A stretch of DNA of 64,000 bases from Streptomyces fradiae ATCC 10745 = DSM 40063 (GTDB lineage Bacteria > Actinomycetota > Actinomycetes > Streptomycetales > Streptomycetaceae). The notes under the pieces are model-generated. The model did not search any database and was not told the DNA's origin. It saw nothing but the letters and a program-made list of their open reading frames with translations. Location: assembly GCF_008704425.1 (NCBI RefSeq), contig NZ_CP023696.1, positions 2,404,501 through 2,468,500 on the forward strand, written 5' to 3'. A program made the translations under genes and the position numbers. Of this stretch, positions 25,996 to 34,934 are shown piece after piece (the stretch's first letter is position 1; each line of letters opens with the position of its first letter).

Positions 25996-26682
25996 TCACC
26001 TCTTGCCCGGCTGCACCACCGGCTCACCCTGAAGGGGCTCGTTCTCGCACCCCAGCGCCTTCACCGCCTTCTGCGCCATCAGGTACGCCAGAGTGACGTG
26101 CCGTACGTCCATGGCTTCCCGGGACTCACCCGGGCCCTCCGCGGTGAATGCGGCGCGTCCCACCAAATGCAGTTGACGGGACTTCATTCGGTTGTCTCCC
26201 GGCATGAAGCACGGGAAGGTGACCTCGGACCGAATCTCGTTGACCTGCGCCGGAACACCGTTCACCACGTAATCAGTCGCGTCCCTCAGGTCACGCTTCC
26301 GCGATTCACTCCGGGAAATCCATTGAAAGCTGATCCGCACCGAACGATCCCCCTCCGCCGCATGACGCTGGAAGAGGCACACGTCGGTGGGCAGCGCACC
26401 TTCCTCGGCCGTCCACTCCCGCAAACCGTCCTCCATTCGCTGCACCAATCGGGAAGGCACCGCGAAGATCGTCGTTTCAACCTCGCTGTGGCCGAGCGTC
26501 TTCCTCACCGCGTCACCCGCGGGAGAACCGACCGAAACGTCACAGAGCAGATCTGACGCTAGCCCCTCTTCCTCGCCACTCGTGCCGCACGAGGACCCGA
26601 GCAGGCATGCCAAGGCAACGAATGTCGCCCATTTACCCACACGGCTCAGGAAACGGCCATCAAAGGTGCGCTGCAGCGGCAT
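25996..26682 (-). CDS. Hypothetical secreted or lipid-anchored protein of the WXG cassette
   Basis: From the ATG at 26682 the protein has 228 residues: a basic head, a hydrophobic stretch ATFVALACLLGSS, then Cys-Gly-Thr-Ser-Gly. LGSSC is only a rough lipobox because position -3 is Gly. The mature part has CLFQRH and a MPGDNRMKSRQLHLVG segment but no known domain; two or more cysteines (CDVS, CLFQ, PCFM, LGCEN) may pair. An ATG at 26742 has AGGGGG seven bases upstream and is a credible alternative; it would overlap the preceding gene by 83 bases. The region is more AT-rich than its surroundings. It is the third gene of the minus cassette. Confidence 0.65.
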   Translation of the reverse strand: MPLQRTFDGRFLSRVGKWATFVALACLLGSSCGTSGEEEGLASDLLCDVSVGSPAGDAVRKTLGHSEVETTIFAVPSRLVQRMEDGLREWTAEEGALPTDVCLFQRHAAEGDRSVRISFQWISRSESRKRDLRDATDYVVNGVPAQVNEIRSEVTFPCFMPGDNRMKSRQLHLVGRAAFTAEGPGESREAMDVRHVTLAYLMAQKAVKALGCENEPLQGEPVVQPGKR

Positions 26683-28804
26683 CCCGCCCCGATGCGAATC
26701 CCTCGTTCGCTTCATCCTTCGCAGAACTGAAGGCCCCGTCATCAGCGATCCCCCTACCTGCGCCCCACTTGTCCACCAATCTATTGGTGCCTTCCGAACC
26801 CGCCGCATAATTCTTGCTGGAGTCACGCTTTTCTTCGCCTTCCGCCATGGCGGTGACGTCCTTGATCCATTCGTACTTGACGCTGTCGATGAGCGCGCCG
26901 CCCACGGTACCGACGATCGGGATCTCGCCGATCAGGCCGTTTGCGCCGGTCGCCGTGTACTCGGCCGTATCCTCCGCCCATTCGATCTTGTCGTCCATCT
27001 TGCCCTTGTACACGTCGGCGCCGACTCCGTTGAGCGCGCCCATCGCCGCACCCATCTCCCGGGCCCGATGGTCCCAGTCGGCGCTACTGCCGTGCACCTT
27101 GTCACCAGGGAAGTCCGGCGCCTTGGCGAGTTGTTCAGCCGAGTACGCCCGCTCCGCTTCGTAGAGAAGGGCGTAGGAAGGTCCGTCGTCCGCGATCCCC
27201 CGCATGACGCGGACGAGGCTTCCCTGACCCACGGCGATCTGCGCCTTGTCGCCGGAGCCGTGAACGGAGTCGCTGCCCGCCACGCCTCCGAGGTCGGACT
27301 CCTGCCCGCCCAGGATCTGGTGGGTGTCCGCCACGTAGTCCGCGAGCGCCCTGGCCATGGGCTGGCGGAGGTTCTCCAGGTGCTCGGGGAACTCGTCGCC
27401 GCCCGCGTCCTTGTCCAGGAAGCGGATGGCGTGGTGCATCACCCGGGCCTGGCCCTCGGTGTGCGGGCCGGGAGGGCCGAGTTTCTCGCCGGGTTCGTGG
27501 CCCGTGGCGGCGGCCTGGATGGCGGCGCCCAGACCCGACGCCTGGGACGGATCGTGCATCTCGCGCGGCGCGTCGGGCAGCGTCGCCATGTACGAGGTGC
27601 TCCACTCGCGTTTGGTGAGCAGGTACTCGAGGTGGCCGTTCTCGTTGCCCTTCGCCTGCGGGTCGAGGAAGTACTCCGCGGCGGCCGGGTCCTTGCTCAT
27701 GGTCTGGAGCAGGCTCTCCAGAGGGTCGGTCACCAGGTTGGGGCGCTCCATGTCGTAGGCGTGATCCCAGATGCGGGGGTTGTCCGTCTCCGTGGCGATG
27801 ATCGCAGCGCCCATGTCGTTGAGGAACTGCTTGCCGTACCCCTCCCCGTGGGACATCAGCGTCGCGAGCGCCTGGTAGCCGCGCAGGGGGGTGGACCCGC
27901 CCCACGAGTCGTCGCCGAAGGACTTGAGGCCGTCGACGAACGGGCGGTACGCGTACCCGGTCGGGTCCTTGGTGCCGGACGCGATGGTCGCGGCGAGGCC
28001 GGCGTTGACGGACTCGTACAGCTTCCGGTCCGCTGCCGACACTCCGCGCTCGTGGGCCGCCAGGTTCATCTGGTCGGACAGCAGCACGGTCTCCTTGCCT
28101 CCGAGGGAGTGGAGAAGCGCCTCGCTGAAGTGCTTGTCGTGGGAGTGGTGGCGCAGGAGGTCCCTGAACTCCGCCAGCTCCCGCGGTGTCGCCTCCCCCG
28201 CCCTGACCTTCTCGGCGAGGCCGGCGGCAGCGGCCGCCTCGACATCACCGACCGCCCTGCCGTTGAAGCCGAGCGGTGAGGTGCCGTCCGGTGCCGTCTC
28301 GCTGACGAGGGCGCGCTTCACGTACGCGTCGAAGTCGTCGACCGCCTTGACCGCGTTGGTGATGTTCCTCGTGTAGGACTGCTCGACCTCGCGGAGGTCG
28401 GGCTGGTGGCGGACGCTGTGGGCCGTGGCGGCGTCGACCTTGCCGAAGTCGTAGGACGCGACGCCGCCCTCCGAGACCTTCATTCCGGCGGCGACGGCGT
28501 CGGCCACCGCCGACCTGAGCTGCCCCTGCAACCGCACGAAGGTGCTGTGCGCGTCCCGGAGAAGGGACTCCATCGCGAGGGCTTCGCGCTGCGCCGCGGC
28601 GTACTCCTGGCGGGTGACCCCCAGGGGCTTGAGGGAGGCGTTGGCGCTCTCGCCGCGCCAGTCCGTTCCGACGGAGAGGCTCTTCACGCCGTCGGCGAAG
28701 ACGCCCTCCAGCTTCTTGAACCTGGCGGCGGTGGTCTTCCAGGCGTCCGCGGCACCGGCCAAGGCGGAGAAGTCCATGTCCAGGATCTGCTGATACGTCG
28801 GCAC
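26660..28804 (-). CDS. Large protein with WXG100-like N-terminal domain, unknown C-terminus
   Basis: A 714-residue protein. The first ~125 residues are a helical hairpin with a W-x-G turn (GTDWRGESANASL near 47-59), followed by EGGVASYDF. The 594-aa partner on the plus strand has the same layout, with PDGSVGYP closing its N-terminal domain. The rest is mostly helical and acidic, with no nuclease or deaminase motif I recognise. A glycine-rich membrane-compatible stretch occurs near the C-terminus (GLIGEIPIVGTVGGALID, about residues 640-657). GTG at 28804 has GAGGAG 6 bases upstream. It follows the small WXG-like gene by 10 bases. A role as an ESX/type VII substrate or toxin carrier is inferred from architecture only. 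Confidence 0.75.
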   Translation of the reverse strand: MPTYQQILDMDFSALAGAADAWKTTAARFKKLEGVFADGVKSLSVGTDWRGESANASLKPLGVTRQEYAAAQREALAMESLLRDAHSTFVRLQGQLRSAVADAVAAGMKVSEGGVASYDFGKVDAATAHSVRHQPDLREVEQSYTRNITNAVKAVDDFDAYVKRALVSETAPDGTSPLGFNGRAVGDVEAAAAAGLAEKVRAGEATPRELAEFRDLLRHHSHDKHFSEALLHSLGGKETVLLSDQMNLAAHERGVSAADRKLYESVNAGLAATIASGTKDPTGYAYRPFVDGLKSFGDDSWGGSTPLRGYQALATLMSHGEGYGKQFLNDMGAAIIATETDNPRIWDHAYDMERPNLVTDPLESLLQTMSKDPAAAEYFLDPQAKGNENGHLEYLLTKREWSTSYMATLPDAPREMHDPSQASGLGAAIQAAATGHEPGEKLGPPGPHTEGQARVMHHAIRFLDKDAGGDEFPEHLENLRQPMARALADYVADTHQILGGQESDLGGVAGSDSVHGSGDKAQIAVGQGSLVRVMRGIADDGPSYALLYEAERAYSAEQLAKAPDFPGDKVHGSSADWDHRAREMGAAMGALNGVGADVYKGKMDDKIEWAEDTAEYTATGANGLIGEIPIVGTVGGALIDSVKYEWIKDVTAMAEGEEKRDSSKNYAAGSEGTNRLVDKWGAGRGIADDGAFSSAKDEANEGFASGRDAAAAHL

Positions 28805-28814
28805 GCGGGTCTCC

Positions 28815-29240
28815 TCACAGTCCCGACAGGTTCGACGGCGGTCGCCGCAGGGTCTGGCCCACGTCCAGGTCCGTGTTGACCAACTGGTTCGCGGCGCCGC
28901 GCAGTTGTGTCTTGTGGGAGGCGAGCCGCCCCTGGAGGCGCTTGGCCTTGCCCTCCCACCTCTCGTGGGACTTCTTCAGGCCGGCGGCGGTGTCCCAGCC
29001 GGCGAACGCCTTCGCGGCGGTGCTCATGGCGCCGTCCGCGATGTCCCCCGCCGCGCATGTCGGGCCCTCGAGTTCGGTCTCGATGGTGTTGGCGAACTTC
29101 CGCTTTCTCGCCGGCGCGGTCTTCAGGTCGGGCGCCGCCCCGCCGCCTCCCGCCTCGGGTGCCAACTGGTTGAGCCGCATGCTCGTCTGGCGCTCCAGCG
29201 CCGTCCTCTTGAGACCGCTCCACTCTTCCTCGAACGACAT
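28815..29240 (-). CDS. Small WXG-like helical protein (minus cassette)
   Basis: This 141-residue protein starts MSFEEEWSGLKRTALER, then LNQLAPE and a Gly run. The C-terminal half is a helix-turn-helix with HERWEGKAKRLQGRL carrying a W-x-G. Its first 30 residues clearly resemble the plus-cassette protein at 29571 (MSWDEWEQLKTAAAER, LNQLPAE). No signal peptide is present. AAGGGGG lies 4-5 bases before the ATG. I infer a chaperone or partner of the large protein encoded 10 bases downstream. Confidence 0.8.
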   Translation of the reverse strand: MSFEEEWSGLKRTALERQTSMRLNQLAPEAGGGGAAPDLKTAPARKRKFANTIETELEGPTCAAGDIADGAMSTAAKAFAGWDTAAGLKKSHERWEGKAKRLQGRLASHKTQLRGAANQLVNTDLDVGQTLRRPPSNLSGL

Positions 29241-29570
29241 CTGTCCCCCTTTGCGTCCCCCGCGGGGCTCACCCTAGGGGCGGGTCGAGCCCCCGCCCGC
29301 GGGTTTCACGGCCGGCGGGCGTGGCGCCGGCTTCGGGTTGACCGAAACGCTCCGGTCGCAGGCTCGATCGGCGCGTGTCGGCCGCCACGACCCGGGGGCG
29401 GCTCCTCGCGCGGGCCGCGTCCTGCGACGGGACGGGACGGGTGCGGGCCCCTCCGGTGCTGCCGGGTGTCTATGAGTACGCGTACTCAGAGCCGTATGCG
29501 CCCACCGTCGATACTGTGGCGCGGAAGCACCGCCGGGCCGTAGGACAGACCCATCCGTGGAGGGGCGTCG
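29241..29570. other. Shared promoter region of the two WXG-like cassettes
   Basis: The 330 bases between divergent start codons contain a perfect 16-bp palindrome at 29473-29488 and a GATACT -10-like box at 29510-29515 for the plus cassette. No comparable pair was found for the minus cassette. Confidence 0.6.
29473..29488. promoter_or_regulatory. Perfect palindrome TGAGTACGCGTACTCA
   Basis: The 16-base sequence equals its own reverse complement. It lies 22 bases upstream of GATACT (29510-29515), just before where a -35 element would be, the usual position for an activator site. The binding protein is unknown. Confidence 0.65.
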
Positions 29571-30032
29571 ATGTCGTGGGACGAGTGGGAACAGCTCAAG
29601 ACCGCAGCCGCTGAACGCCGGTCGACTCGGACGCAGCTCAACCAGCTGCCGGCCGAGGACCCGTTCGGTGGCGGAGGCGGCGGCCCCTCCGGGGAGCTGC
29701 GGACCCAGCGGAGGGCCTGGACGCAGGCGGGCGAGGGCGTCAGCGGTCTGAAGGGCGACATCGGCAAGGGCCTGAAGAGCCTGGAGGACGGGCAGGCGGG
29801 GGTGGCGGACACGTCCGGGTGCGCGTCGGCGGCGGCCCAGAAGGAGGTGTACGACTCCTGGAAGGCGTACCTCGGCAAGGTGAGCGGGCGGTGCGGGACG
29901 CTGGGCGGGCTGCTGGAGCGGGCCGGGCGCGATCTGACGATGACCGACCAGGCGATCGGCGAGGAGATCGCCAAGGCCAAGGTCCAGTACGCCGACACCG
30001 AGGCCGTCGGCGGCCAGGCGAAGGGCAGGTGA
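29571..30032 (+). CDS. Small WXG-like helical protein (plus cassette)
   Basis: A 153-residue protein opening MSWDEWEQLKTAAAERRS with LNQLPAEDPFGGGGGG, then helical repeats (AWTQAGEGVSGLKGDIGKGLKSLED; VYDSWKAYLGKVSGRCGTLGG). It is paralogous to the 29240 gene over the N-terminus. The motif in the second half is Trp-Lys-Ala instead of W-x-G. It has no signal peptide and ends in a basic tail. It is followed after 9 bases by the large hydrolase gene, so operon structure is clear. The start ATG has only a weak upstream GGAGGGG 5 bases away. Confidence 0.8.
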   Translation: MSWDEWEQLKTAAAERRSTRTQLNQLPAEDPFGGGGGGPSGELRTQRRAWTQAGEGVSGLKGDIGKGLKSLEDGQAGVADTSGCASAAAQKEVYDSWKAYLGKVSGRCGTLGGLLERAGRDLTMTDQAIGEEIAKAKVQYADTEAVGGQAKGR

Positions 30033-30041
30033 CCGGCGGCC

Positions 30042-31826
30042 ATGGACCTGGGGACTCTGCGCACGTTCAAGCCGGCCTCGTTCGAGGACGCCGCCGACGG
30101 CTACCGCGCCGCGGGCGAGATGGCCGGGAAGGCCAAGGACAGCGTCGACATCCGGATCGCCTCCGGCATCCGCGCGCGACTCGACGGTGAGGCGGCGACC
30201 GCTGCACTGGCCGAGCTGAAGGAGCTGGCGGAGAACTTCCACTACGCGCAGACCGAGTGCGCCCTGGTGAGCACCGCGCTGAACGGCTTCGCGCACGACA
30301 TGGCCGCGGCCAAGCGGAAGCTGGAGGCGGCCGAGGCGGACGCGCGGGCGGCCGGCTGCACGGTGCACCCCGACGGCTCGGTCGGCTACCCCGCGGGCGG
30401 CCAGGAGGTCGACGGGAAGGTCCCCGAGGGCGGCACGGTCAGGGGCTCGGGCGGCCCCACCTCCCCCCTGGCCGACGCGCTCTACCGCCAGGCGGCCAAC
30501 GCCCACCCGAACCCCAACTACGGCAAGGCCCTGGAGTTCGCCAACCGGGTCGCCGACGCCGTGAAGGAGGCCGCCGACGCCGACGCCAAGTGGGCGCCGA
30601 AGCTGCGCGCGCTGAAGGCCGACGACGACCTGACCGTCTCCGACCGGGACTGGACGGACGCGCAGTCCGACACGAGCGGGGTCCACGACGCGGGCAAGGG
30701 CTACCTCGACTCCCTCCCCCACCCCCCGAAGGACGGCAGCCCCAAGGACAACGCCGCCTGGTGGGACGGGCTCACCCCCGAGGAGCGCACGGCGTGGCTC
30801 TCGCTGGAGCCGGCCGCCGTGGGGAGGCTCGACGGGCTGCCCTCCGCCGTGCGCGACGACGCCAACCGCGTCGTCTTCGACGAGCGGTACGCCCAGTACC
30901 GGCTGGAACTGGCCTCGATCCCCAAGCCCCCCGCCAACGAGTGGACGTGGATCGTCGCGGGCCGGTACCCGGCCAAGGTGCACACCGACGAGTGGATGGA
31001 GTGGCACCGGCAGTACGGCGATCGCTACGAGCAGCTCACCAAGTCCCTCAAGGGCATGGACAGGATCCAGCAGCGCTTCGACCAGACCGGGAAGCAGGGT
31101 CTTCCCGAGGCCTACCTCCTGGGATTCAGTCCCGACGGAAACGGCCGGGCGATCATCGCCAACGGAAACCCGGACACAGCCGCCCACCAGGCCGTCTACG
31201 TACCGGGTACGACGGCGAGACTGGAGAGCATCGGCGGCGATATCGACCGGATGGTCCGCGTATGGCGTACGGCCCAGGACGAAGCCGACGGCAAAGCGGT
31301 TTCCACCATCACATGGCTCGGATACGACGCGCCCCAGGACATCGTCAAGGACGCTCCCTTCCGTCACTACGCGGACGACGGCGCACCGGCCCTCAACAGG
31401 TTTCTCGATGGCCTGGAGACATCGCACGCCGGCGACTCGGGGACACACCGCACGGTGATCGGTCACTCATACGGAACGACCCTCGTCGGCTCCGCGGCGG
31501 ACCACGGCACGCTGAACGCGGATGACGTGATCACCGTAGGAAGCCCTGGCGTCACCGTCGCCACGGCCGAGGAGCTGGATGTTCCTCGGGGACATGTCTG
31601 GAATCAGGAGGCGGACGGTGACGTCGTCCCGGACATCGGCCGATGGGGACATGGCGGGAACAGGTGGAGACACTATGCGGTGGTCCCCAGCGACGCATCG
31701 TTCGGTGCCAACCAGATGGCCACGGACACCGAAGGTCACAGCGGATACTGGGACGAAGGCTCCGAGAGCCTGGTGAATCAGGCCCTGGTCGTGGCCGGAC
31801 GGTACGACAAGGTGCAACTGGACTAG
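30042..31826 (+). CDS. DUF1023-type alpha/beta hydrolase with WXG-like N-terminal domain
   Basis: A 594-residue protein. Residues ~1-130 are a helical WXG-like domain; its end (AAGCTVHPDGSVGYP) matches the minus-cassette protein (AAGMKVSEGGVASYD). The C-terminal third is an alpha/beta hydrolase of the DUF1023 type: nucleophile Ser476 in GHSYGT, probable acid Asp525 or Asp527 in EADGDVVPD, and His566 in TEGHSGYWD. Substrate is unknown; members may be esterases or lipases. Codons become more AT-rich after ~31100. The gene is second in the plus cassette. Confidence 0.88.
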   Translation: MDLGTLRTFKPASFEDAADGYRAAGEMAGKAKDSVDIRIASGIRARLDGEAATAALAELKELAENFHYAQTECALVSTALNGFAHDMAAAKRKLEAAEADARAAGCTVHPDGSVGYPAGGQEVDGKVPEGGTVRGSGGPTSPLADALYRQAANAHPNPNYGKALEFANRVADAVKEAADADAKWAPKLRALKADDDLTVSDRDWTDAQSDTSGVHDAGKGYLDSLPHPPKDGSPKDNAAWWDGLTPEERTAWLSLEPAAVGRLDGLPSAVRDDANRVVFDERYAQYRLELASIPKPPANEWTWIVAGRYPAKVHTDEWMEWHRQYGDRYEQLTKSLKGMDRIQQRFDQTGKQGLPEAYLLGFSPDGNGRAIIANGNPDTAAHQAVYVPGTTARLESIGGDIDRMVRVWRTAQDEADGKAVSTITWLGYDAPQDIVKDAPFRHYADDGAPALNRFLDGLETSHAGDSGTHRTVIGHSYGTTLVGSAADHGTLNADDVITVGSPGVTVATAEELDVPRGHVWNQEADGDVVPDIGRWGHGGNRWRHYAVVPSDASFGANQMATDTEGHSGYWDEGSESLVNQALVVAGRYDKVQLD

Positions 31827-31901
31827 TCGGTGAACCCGCGGACGCAAGGCCACTGGAGCAACCACCGTACTGTGCCGGTCGACTAAGCGAGGCTTCTCAG
31901 C

Positions 31902-32429
31902 GTGAACACCAGACTGGGCGCATGGACGCTCCCCGTCTTCATCCTTCTGACCACTCTCACCGGATGCGGCATGAACCAAGAACCGAACGACATCCCCTCT
32001 GCCGGCACCAGCACGTCCAGCGCCGCCTCCGATGAACTGGAGAAGGTGTCCAACGAGATCTACAAGATGATCGCCGTCAAGGGGGAGGCGTCCGACAGTC
32101 ACGCGGGCGTCATGGACTGCGCGGGTAAGGATCGGGAGCAGTACTTCCGGGTCTTCCATCCGTGGAGCTTCTACCCCGCCTCACCGGATCAGCTCGACGA
32201 GGCGATGAAGCACCTCAAGCAGGAGCTGCCGAAGCACGGGTGGAAGATCGTCCAATACGGCCCTGATCGCAGTCGGAACAAGAACCTCACCCTCACGGCC
32301 GACAACGACGAGCGGAAGTCGAGTGTCAAGATCACCCAGGACGCGAAGAACGACCGCCCGAAACTGAGTCTGATGCTCATCTCGGGCTGCTACCAGATCC
32401 CGGCCGGCCAGGAGATCGAGCGGTTCTGA
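31902..32429 (+). CDS. Lipoprotein of the plus cassette
   Basis: A 175-residue protein with a clear lipoprotein signal: FILLTTLTGC with the lipobox LTGC at residues ~19-22. The mature domain (EKVSNEIYKMIAVKG, FHPWSFYPASPDQLDEAMKHLKQELPKHGWKIVQYGPD) looks like a small alpha/beta fold with an extra cysteine near the C-terminus. No known function. GTG start with GAGG nine bases upstream. It is 75 bases after the hydrolase stop, likely co-transcribed. The relatively low GC of this gene agrees with the rest of the cassette's 3' part. Confidence 0.8.
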   Translation: MNTRLGAWTLPVFILLTTLTGCGMNQEPNDIPSAGTSTSSAASDELEKVSNEIYKMIAVKGEASDSHAGVMDCAGKDREQYFRVFHPWSFYPASPDQLDEAMKHLKQELPKHGWKIVQYGPDRSRNKNLTLTADNDERKSSVKITQDAKNDRPKLSLMLISGCYQIPAGQEIERF

Positions 32430-32553
32430 GCCGAAGGGCAGGCACCCTGGTGCCGCTGGTCCACCAGACCAACGATGCCGGGGCGCCAGTTCGGCGGGCC
32501 CGCTCTTCGGGGGCGATGCCCCGGAGGGCCCGGCGTACGGGTCGGCCGGACGT

Positions 32554-32599
32554 CCCGCACGCCCCCGCGTCGAGGCGACGCCCGACGGGGGCGTGCGGG
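32554..32599. terminator. 14-bp perfect hairpin between the lipoprotein and the Mo-hydroxylase operon
   Basis: CCCGCACGCCCCCG (32554-32567) pairs with CGGGGGCGTGCGGG (32586-32599), loop 18 bases. It lies 17 bases after the minus-strand operon's last stop and 125 bases after the plus-strand lipoprotein stop. It should terminate both. Confidence 0.8.
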
Positions 32600-32615
32600 G
32601 CCGGTCTGACGCCGG

Positions 32616-34934
32616 TCAGTTGACCACCGCCGCCTGGGGGCGGATGGGCAGCCGGTTGACGGGGCGGCCCGTCGCCGCGCGGACCGCGGAGGCGACGGCG
32701 GCCGGGGAGGTGACCACCGGGACCGCGCTCGCCGCCTTCGCGCCGAAGGGGGCGACCACGTCCCGCTCCTCGACCAGCTTGACGATGCGGATGTCCGGGG
32801 TGTCCAGGGCCGTCGGCAGGGCGTAGCCCGTCAGGTCCGGGTGGCGGACCAGGCCGCGCGGGGTGCGGAGGTTCTCGGTGAGCGCCGCGCCCAGGCCCTG
32901 GGTGACCCCCGCCTCGATCCGGGTGGCCAGCTGGGCCGGGTTGAGGACGCGGCCCACGTCCTGCGCGACCGCCAGCTCCACGACCCGTACGGAGCCCAGC
33001 TCCACGTCCACGTCCACCACCGCGCGGATCGCGCAGAACGCCAGGCCCACGAACGCGTCGCCCTGCCCCGCCTCGTCCAGCGGCTCCGTCGGGTGCGGGC
33101 GGCACTGCGCGGTCGCCCACAGCTCCTTGCCGGCCAGCTCCTGGGCCACCGTCGTGGACAGCACGCCGTCGTACGAGGTGATCCTGCCGTCCGCGATCTG
33201 GAGCAGCTCCGTCGACATGCCGAACTTGTGGGCCAGCGGCTGGAGCAGCTGCGTGCGCACCATCTTCGCCGCGCGCTCCACCGCGCCGCCCGACACCCAC
33301 GTGTGGCGGCCGTGCGCCGCCGGGCCCGCCGACGGCTGGTCCGTGTCCACGGGCGCGACCCGCACGTCCTCCACGCCCAGGACCTCCTGGACGATCTGGC
33401 GGGCCAGCGTCGAGAAGCCCTGGCCGGTCTCCACGGCCGCGCACAGCACCGTCGCCACGCCGCCCTCGACCTTGACCGTCGCCGTCGACACCTCGTCCGT
33501 GCCCTCGGCGCCCAGCATGTGGACCATGCCCAGCGCGTACCCGACGCCCCGCCGCACCGCGCTCGGCTCGCCCGCGCCCTCCGGACCGCCCGGCAGCAGC
33601 CACTCCGCCGCCGCGGCGTCCGCGGGCAGCGGCGGCAGCGGGAACTCCCGTACGGCCTGGAGCAGTTCGGCGACCGGCGCGGGGCAGGTCACCGTCTGGC
33701 CCGTGGGCAGCAGGTCGCCGGTCGCCAGGACGTTGCGCATCCGCAGCTCCGCCGGGTCCATGCCCAGCTTCGCCGCCAGCTTGTCCATCTGGCCCTCGTA
33801 CGCGGCGCACACCTGCATCGCGCCCTCGCCGCGCACGTGGCCGCTGGGCGGGTTGTTCGTGCGCACCACCCAGCCCTCGACGAAGGCGTGCGGCACGACG
33901 TACGGGCCGCAGGCGAAGGAGACGGCCGCGGCCAGGGAGTCGGCGGAGGCGTCCGCGTACGCCCCGCCGTCCAGGAGGATCTGCGCCTCCACCTTCACCA
34001 GGCGGCCCTCGGTGTCGGCGTGGTGGCGGTAGCGCAGCAGCGTCGGGTGGCGGTGGGCGTGCCCGAGGAACGACTCCTCGCGCGTGGCGGCCAGCTTCAC
34101 CGGCGCGCCCGTGCGCAGCGCCAGCAGGCCCAGCGGGATCTGGAAGCCCGGGTCCTCCCGGTCGCCCATCGCGCCCGGCACGCCCGTCACGACGATCTTG
34201 ACCTGCTCCGGCGGGAGCCCGAAGCAGGCGGCGGCCAGGTCGCGGTCGGTGTGCGGGTCGGTGGAGGCGGTGTAGATCTCGACGCCGCCGTCGGGGCGCG
34301 GCACCGCGAGGCCCGCCTCCGCGCCGATGGGCGCGGGGTCCTGGCGGCCGATGCGGTACAGCCCCTCGACGATCACCTCGCCGGTGGCCTCGGGGTCCCC
34401 GTAGCGCAGCGGGATGTGGCGGATCAGATTGCCGTCGGGGTGCAGCGGCGGCGCGGAGAACGCCTGCTCCGGGTCGGTGACCGGCTCCAGCACCTCGTAG
34501 TCCACGATGATCGCCGCCGCGGCGAGGCGGGCCGCGTCCGGGTGGTCGGCGGCCACGGCGGCGATGGCCTCGCCGTGGTGGCGGACCACGTCGGCGGCGA
34601 ACACCGGGCGGTCGGCGACGTTCCTGCCGTACGCCGCGTCGCCCGGCACGTCCGCGTGGGTCACCACGGCCCGTACGCCCGGCATCGCGGCTGCGGCCGA
34701 CGTGTCGACGGACCGGATGCGCGCGTGCGCGTGCGGGGAGCGCAGGATCGCCGCCCACAGCAGTCCCTCGGCCCACAGGTCGGCGGCGTAGGGGAAGGTG
34801 CCCTCCGCCTTGGCGCGGGCGTCGGCCGGCGGCAGCGACGCGCCGAGCCCCCGGGTGGGCCGCTCCTGCTCCTTCGCCTGCTCCTGCCGGGGGAGTTCGA
34901 CCGCCGGGATGGCGGTGGCCGCGTCGTTGCTCAC
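32616..34934 (-). CDS. Molybdopterin-binding subunit of a xanthine dehydrogenase-family hydroxylase
   Basis: This 772-residue large subunit starts GTG-Ser-Asn-Asp with GGAGG 6 bases upstream. It contains ATREESFLGHAHRHP, GHVRGEGAMQVCAAYEGQMD and AVETGQGFSTLARQIVQEVLG, which bind the cofactor. The usual GxGE-P segment with the catalytic Glu near the C-terminus reads PFGAKAASAVPVV here; the Glu position appears to be Ala or Ser. It may lack classic hydroxylase activity or use another residue. It overlaps the 2Fe-2S gene by 4 bases; order is FAD, Fe-S, Mo. The substrate is not evident. Confidence 0.9.
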   Translation of the reverse strand: MSNDAATAIPAVELPRQEQAKEQERPTRGLGASLPPADARAKAEGTFPYAADLWAEGLLWAAILRSPHAHARIRSVDTSAAAAMPGVRAVVTHADVPGDAAYGRNVADRPVFAADVVRHHGEAIAAVAADHPDAARLAAAAIIVDYEVLEPVTDPEQAFSAPPLHPDGNLIRHIPLRYGDPEATGEVIVEGLYRIGRQDPAPIGAEAGLAVPRPDGGVEIYTASTDPHTDRDLAAACFGLPPEQVKIVVTGVPGAMGDREDPGFQIPLGLLALRTGAPVKLAATREESFLGHAHRHPTLLRYRHHADTEGRLVKVEAQILLDGGAYADASADSLAAAVSFACGPYVVPHAFVEGWVVRTNNPPSGHVRGEGAMQVCAAYEGQMDKLAAKLGMDPAELRMRNVLATGDLLPTGQTVTCPAPVAELLQAVREFPLPPLPADAAAAEWLLPGGPEGAGEPSAVRRGVGYALGMVHMLGAEGTDEVSTATVKVEGGVATVLCAAVETGQGFSTLARQIVQEVLGVEDVRVAPVDTDQPSAGPAAHGRHTWVSGGAVERAAKMVRTQLLQPLAHKFGMSTELLQIADGRITSYDGVLSTTVAQELAGKELWATAQCRPHPTEPLDEAGQGDAFVGLAFCAIRAVVDVDVELGSVRVVELAVAQDVGRVLNPAQLATRIEAGVTQGLGAALTENLRTPRGLVRHPDLTGYALPTALDTPDIRIVKLVEERDVVAPFGAKAASAVPVVTSPAAVASAVRAATGRPVNRLPIRPQAAVVN

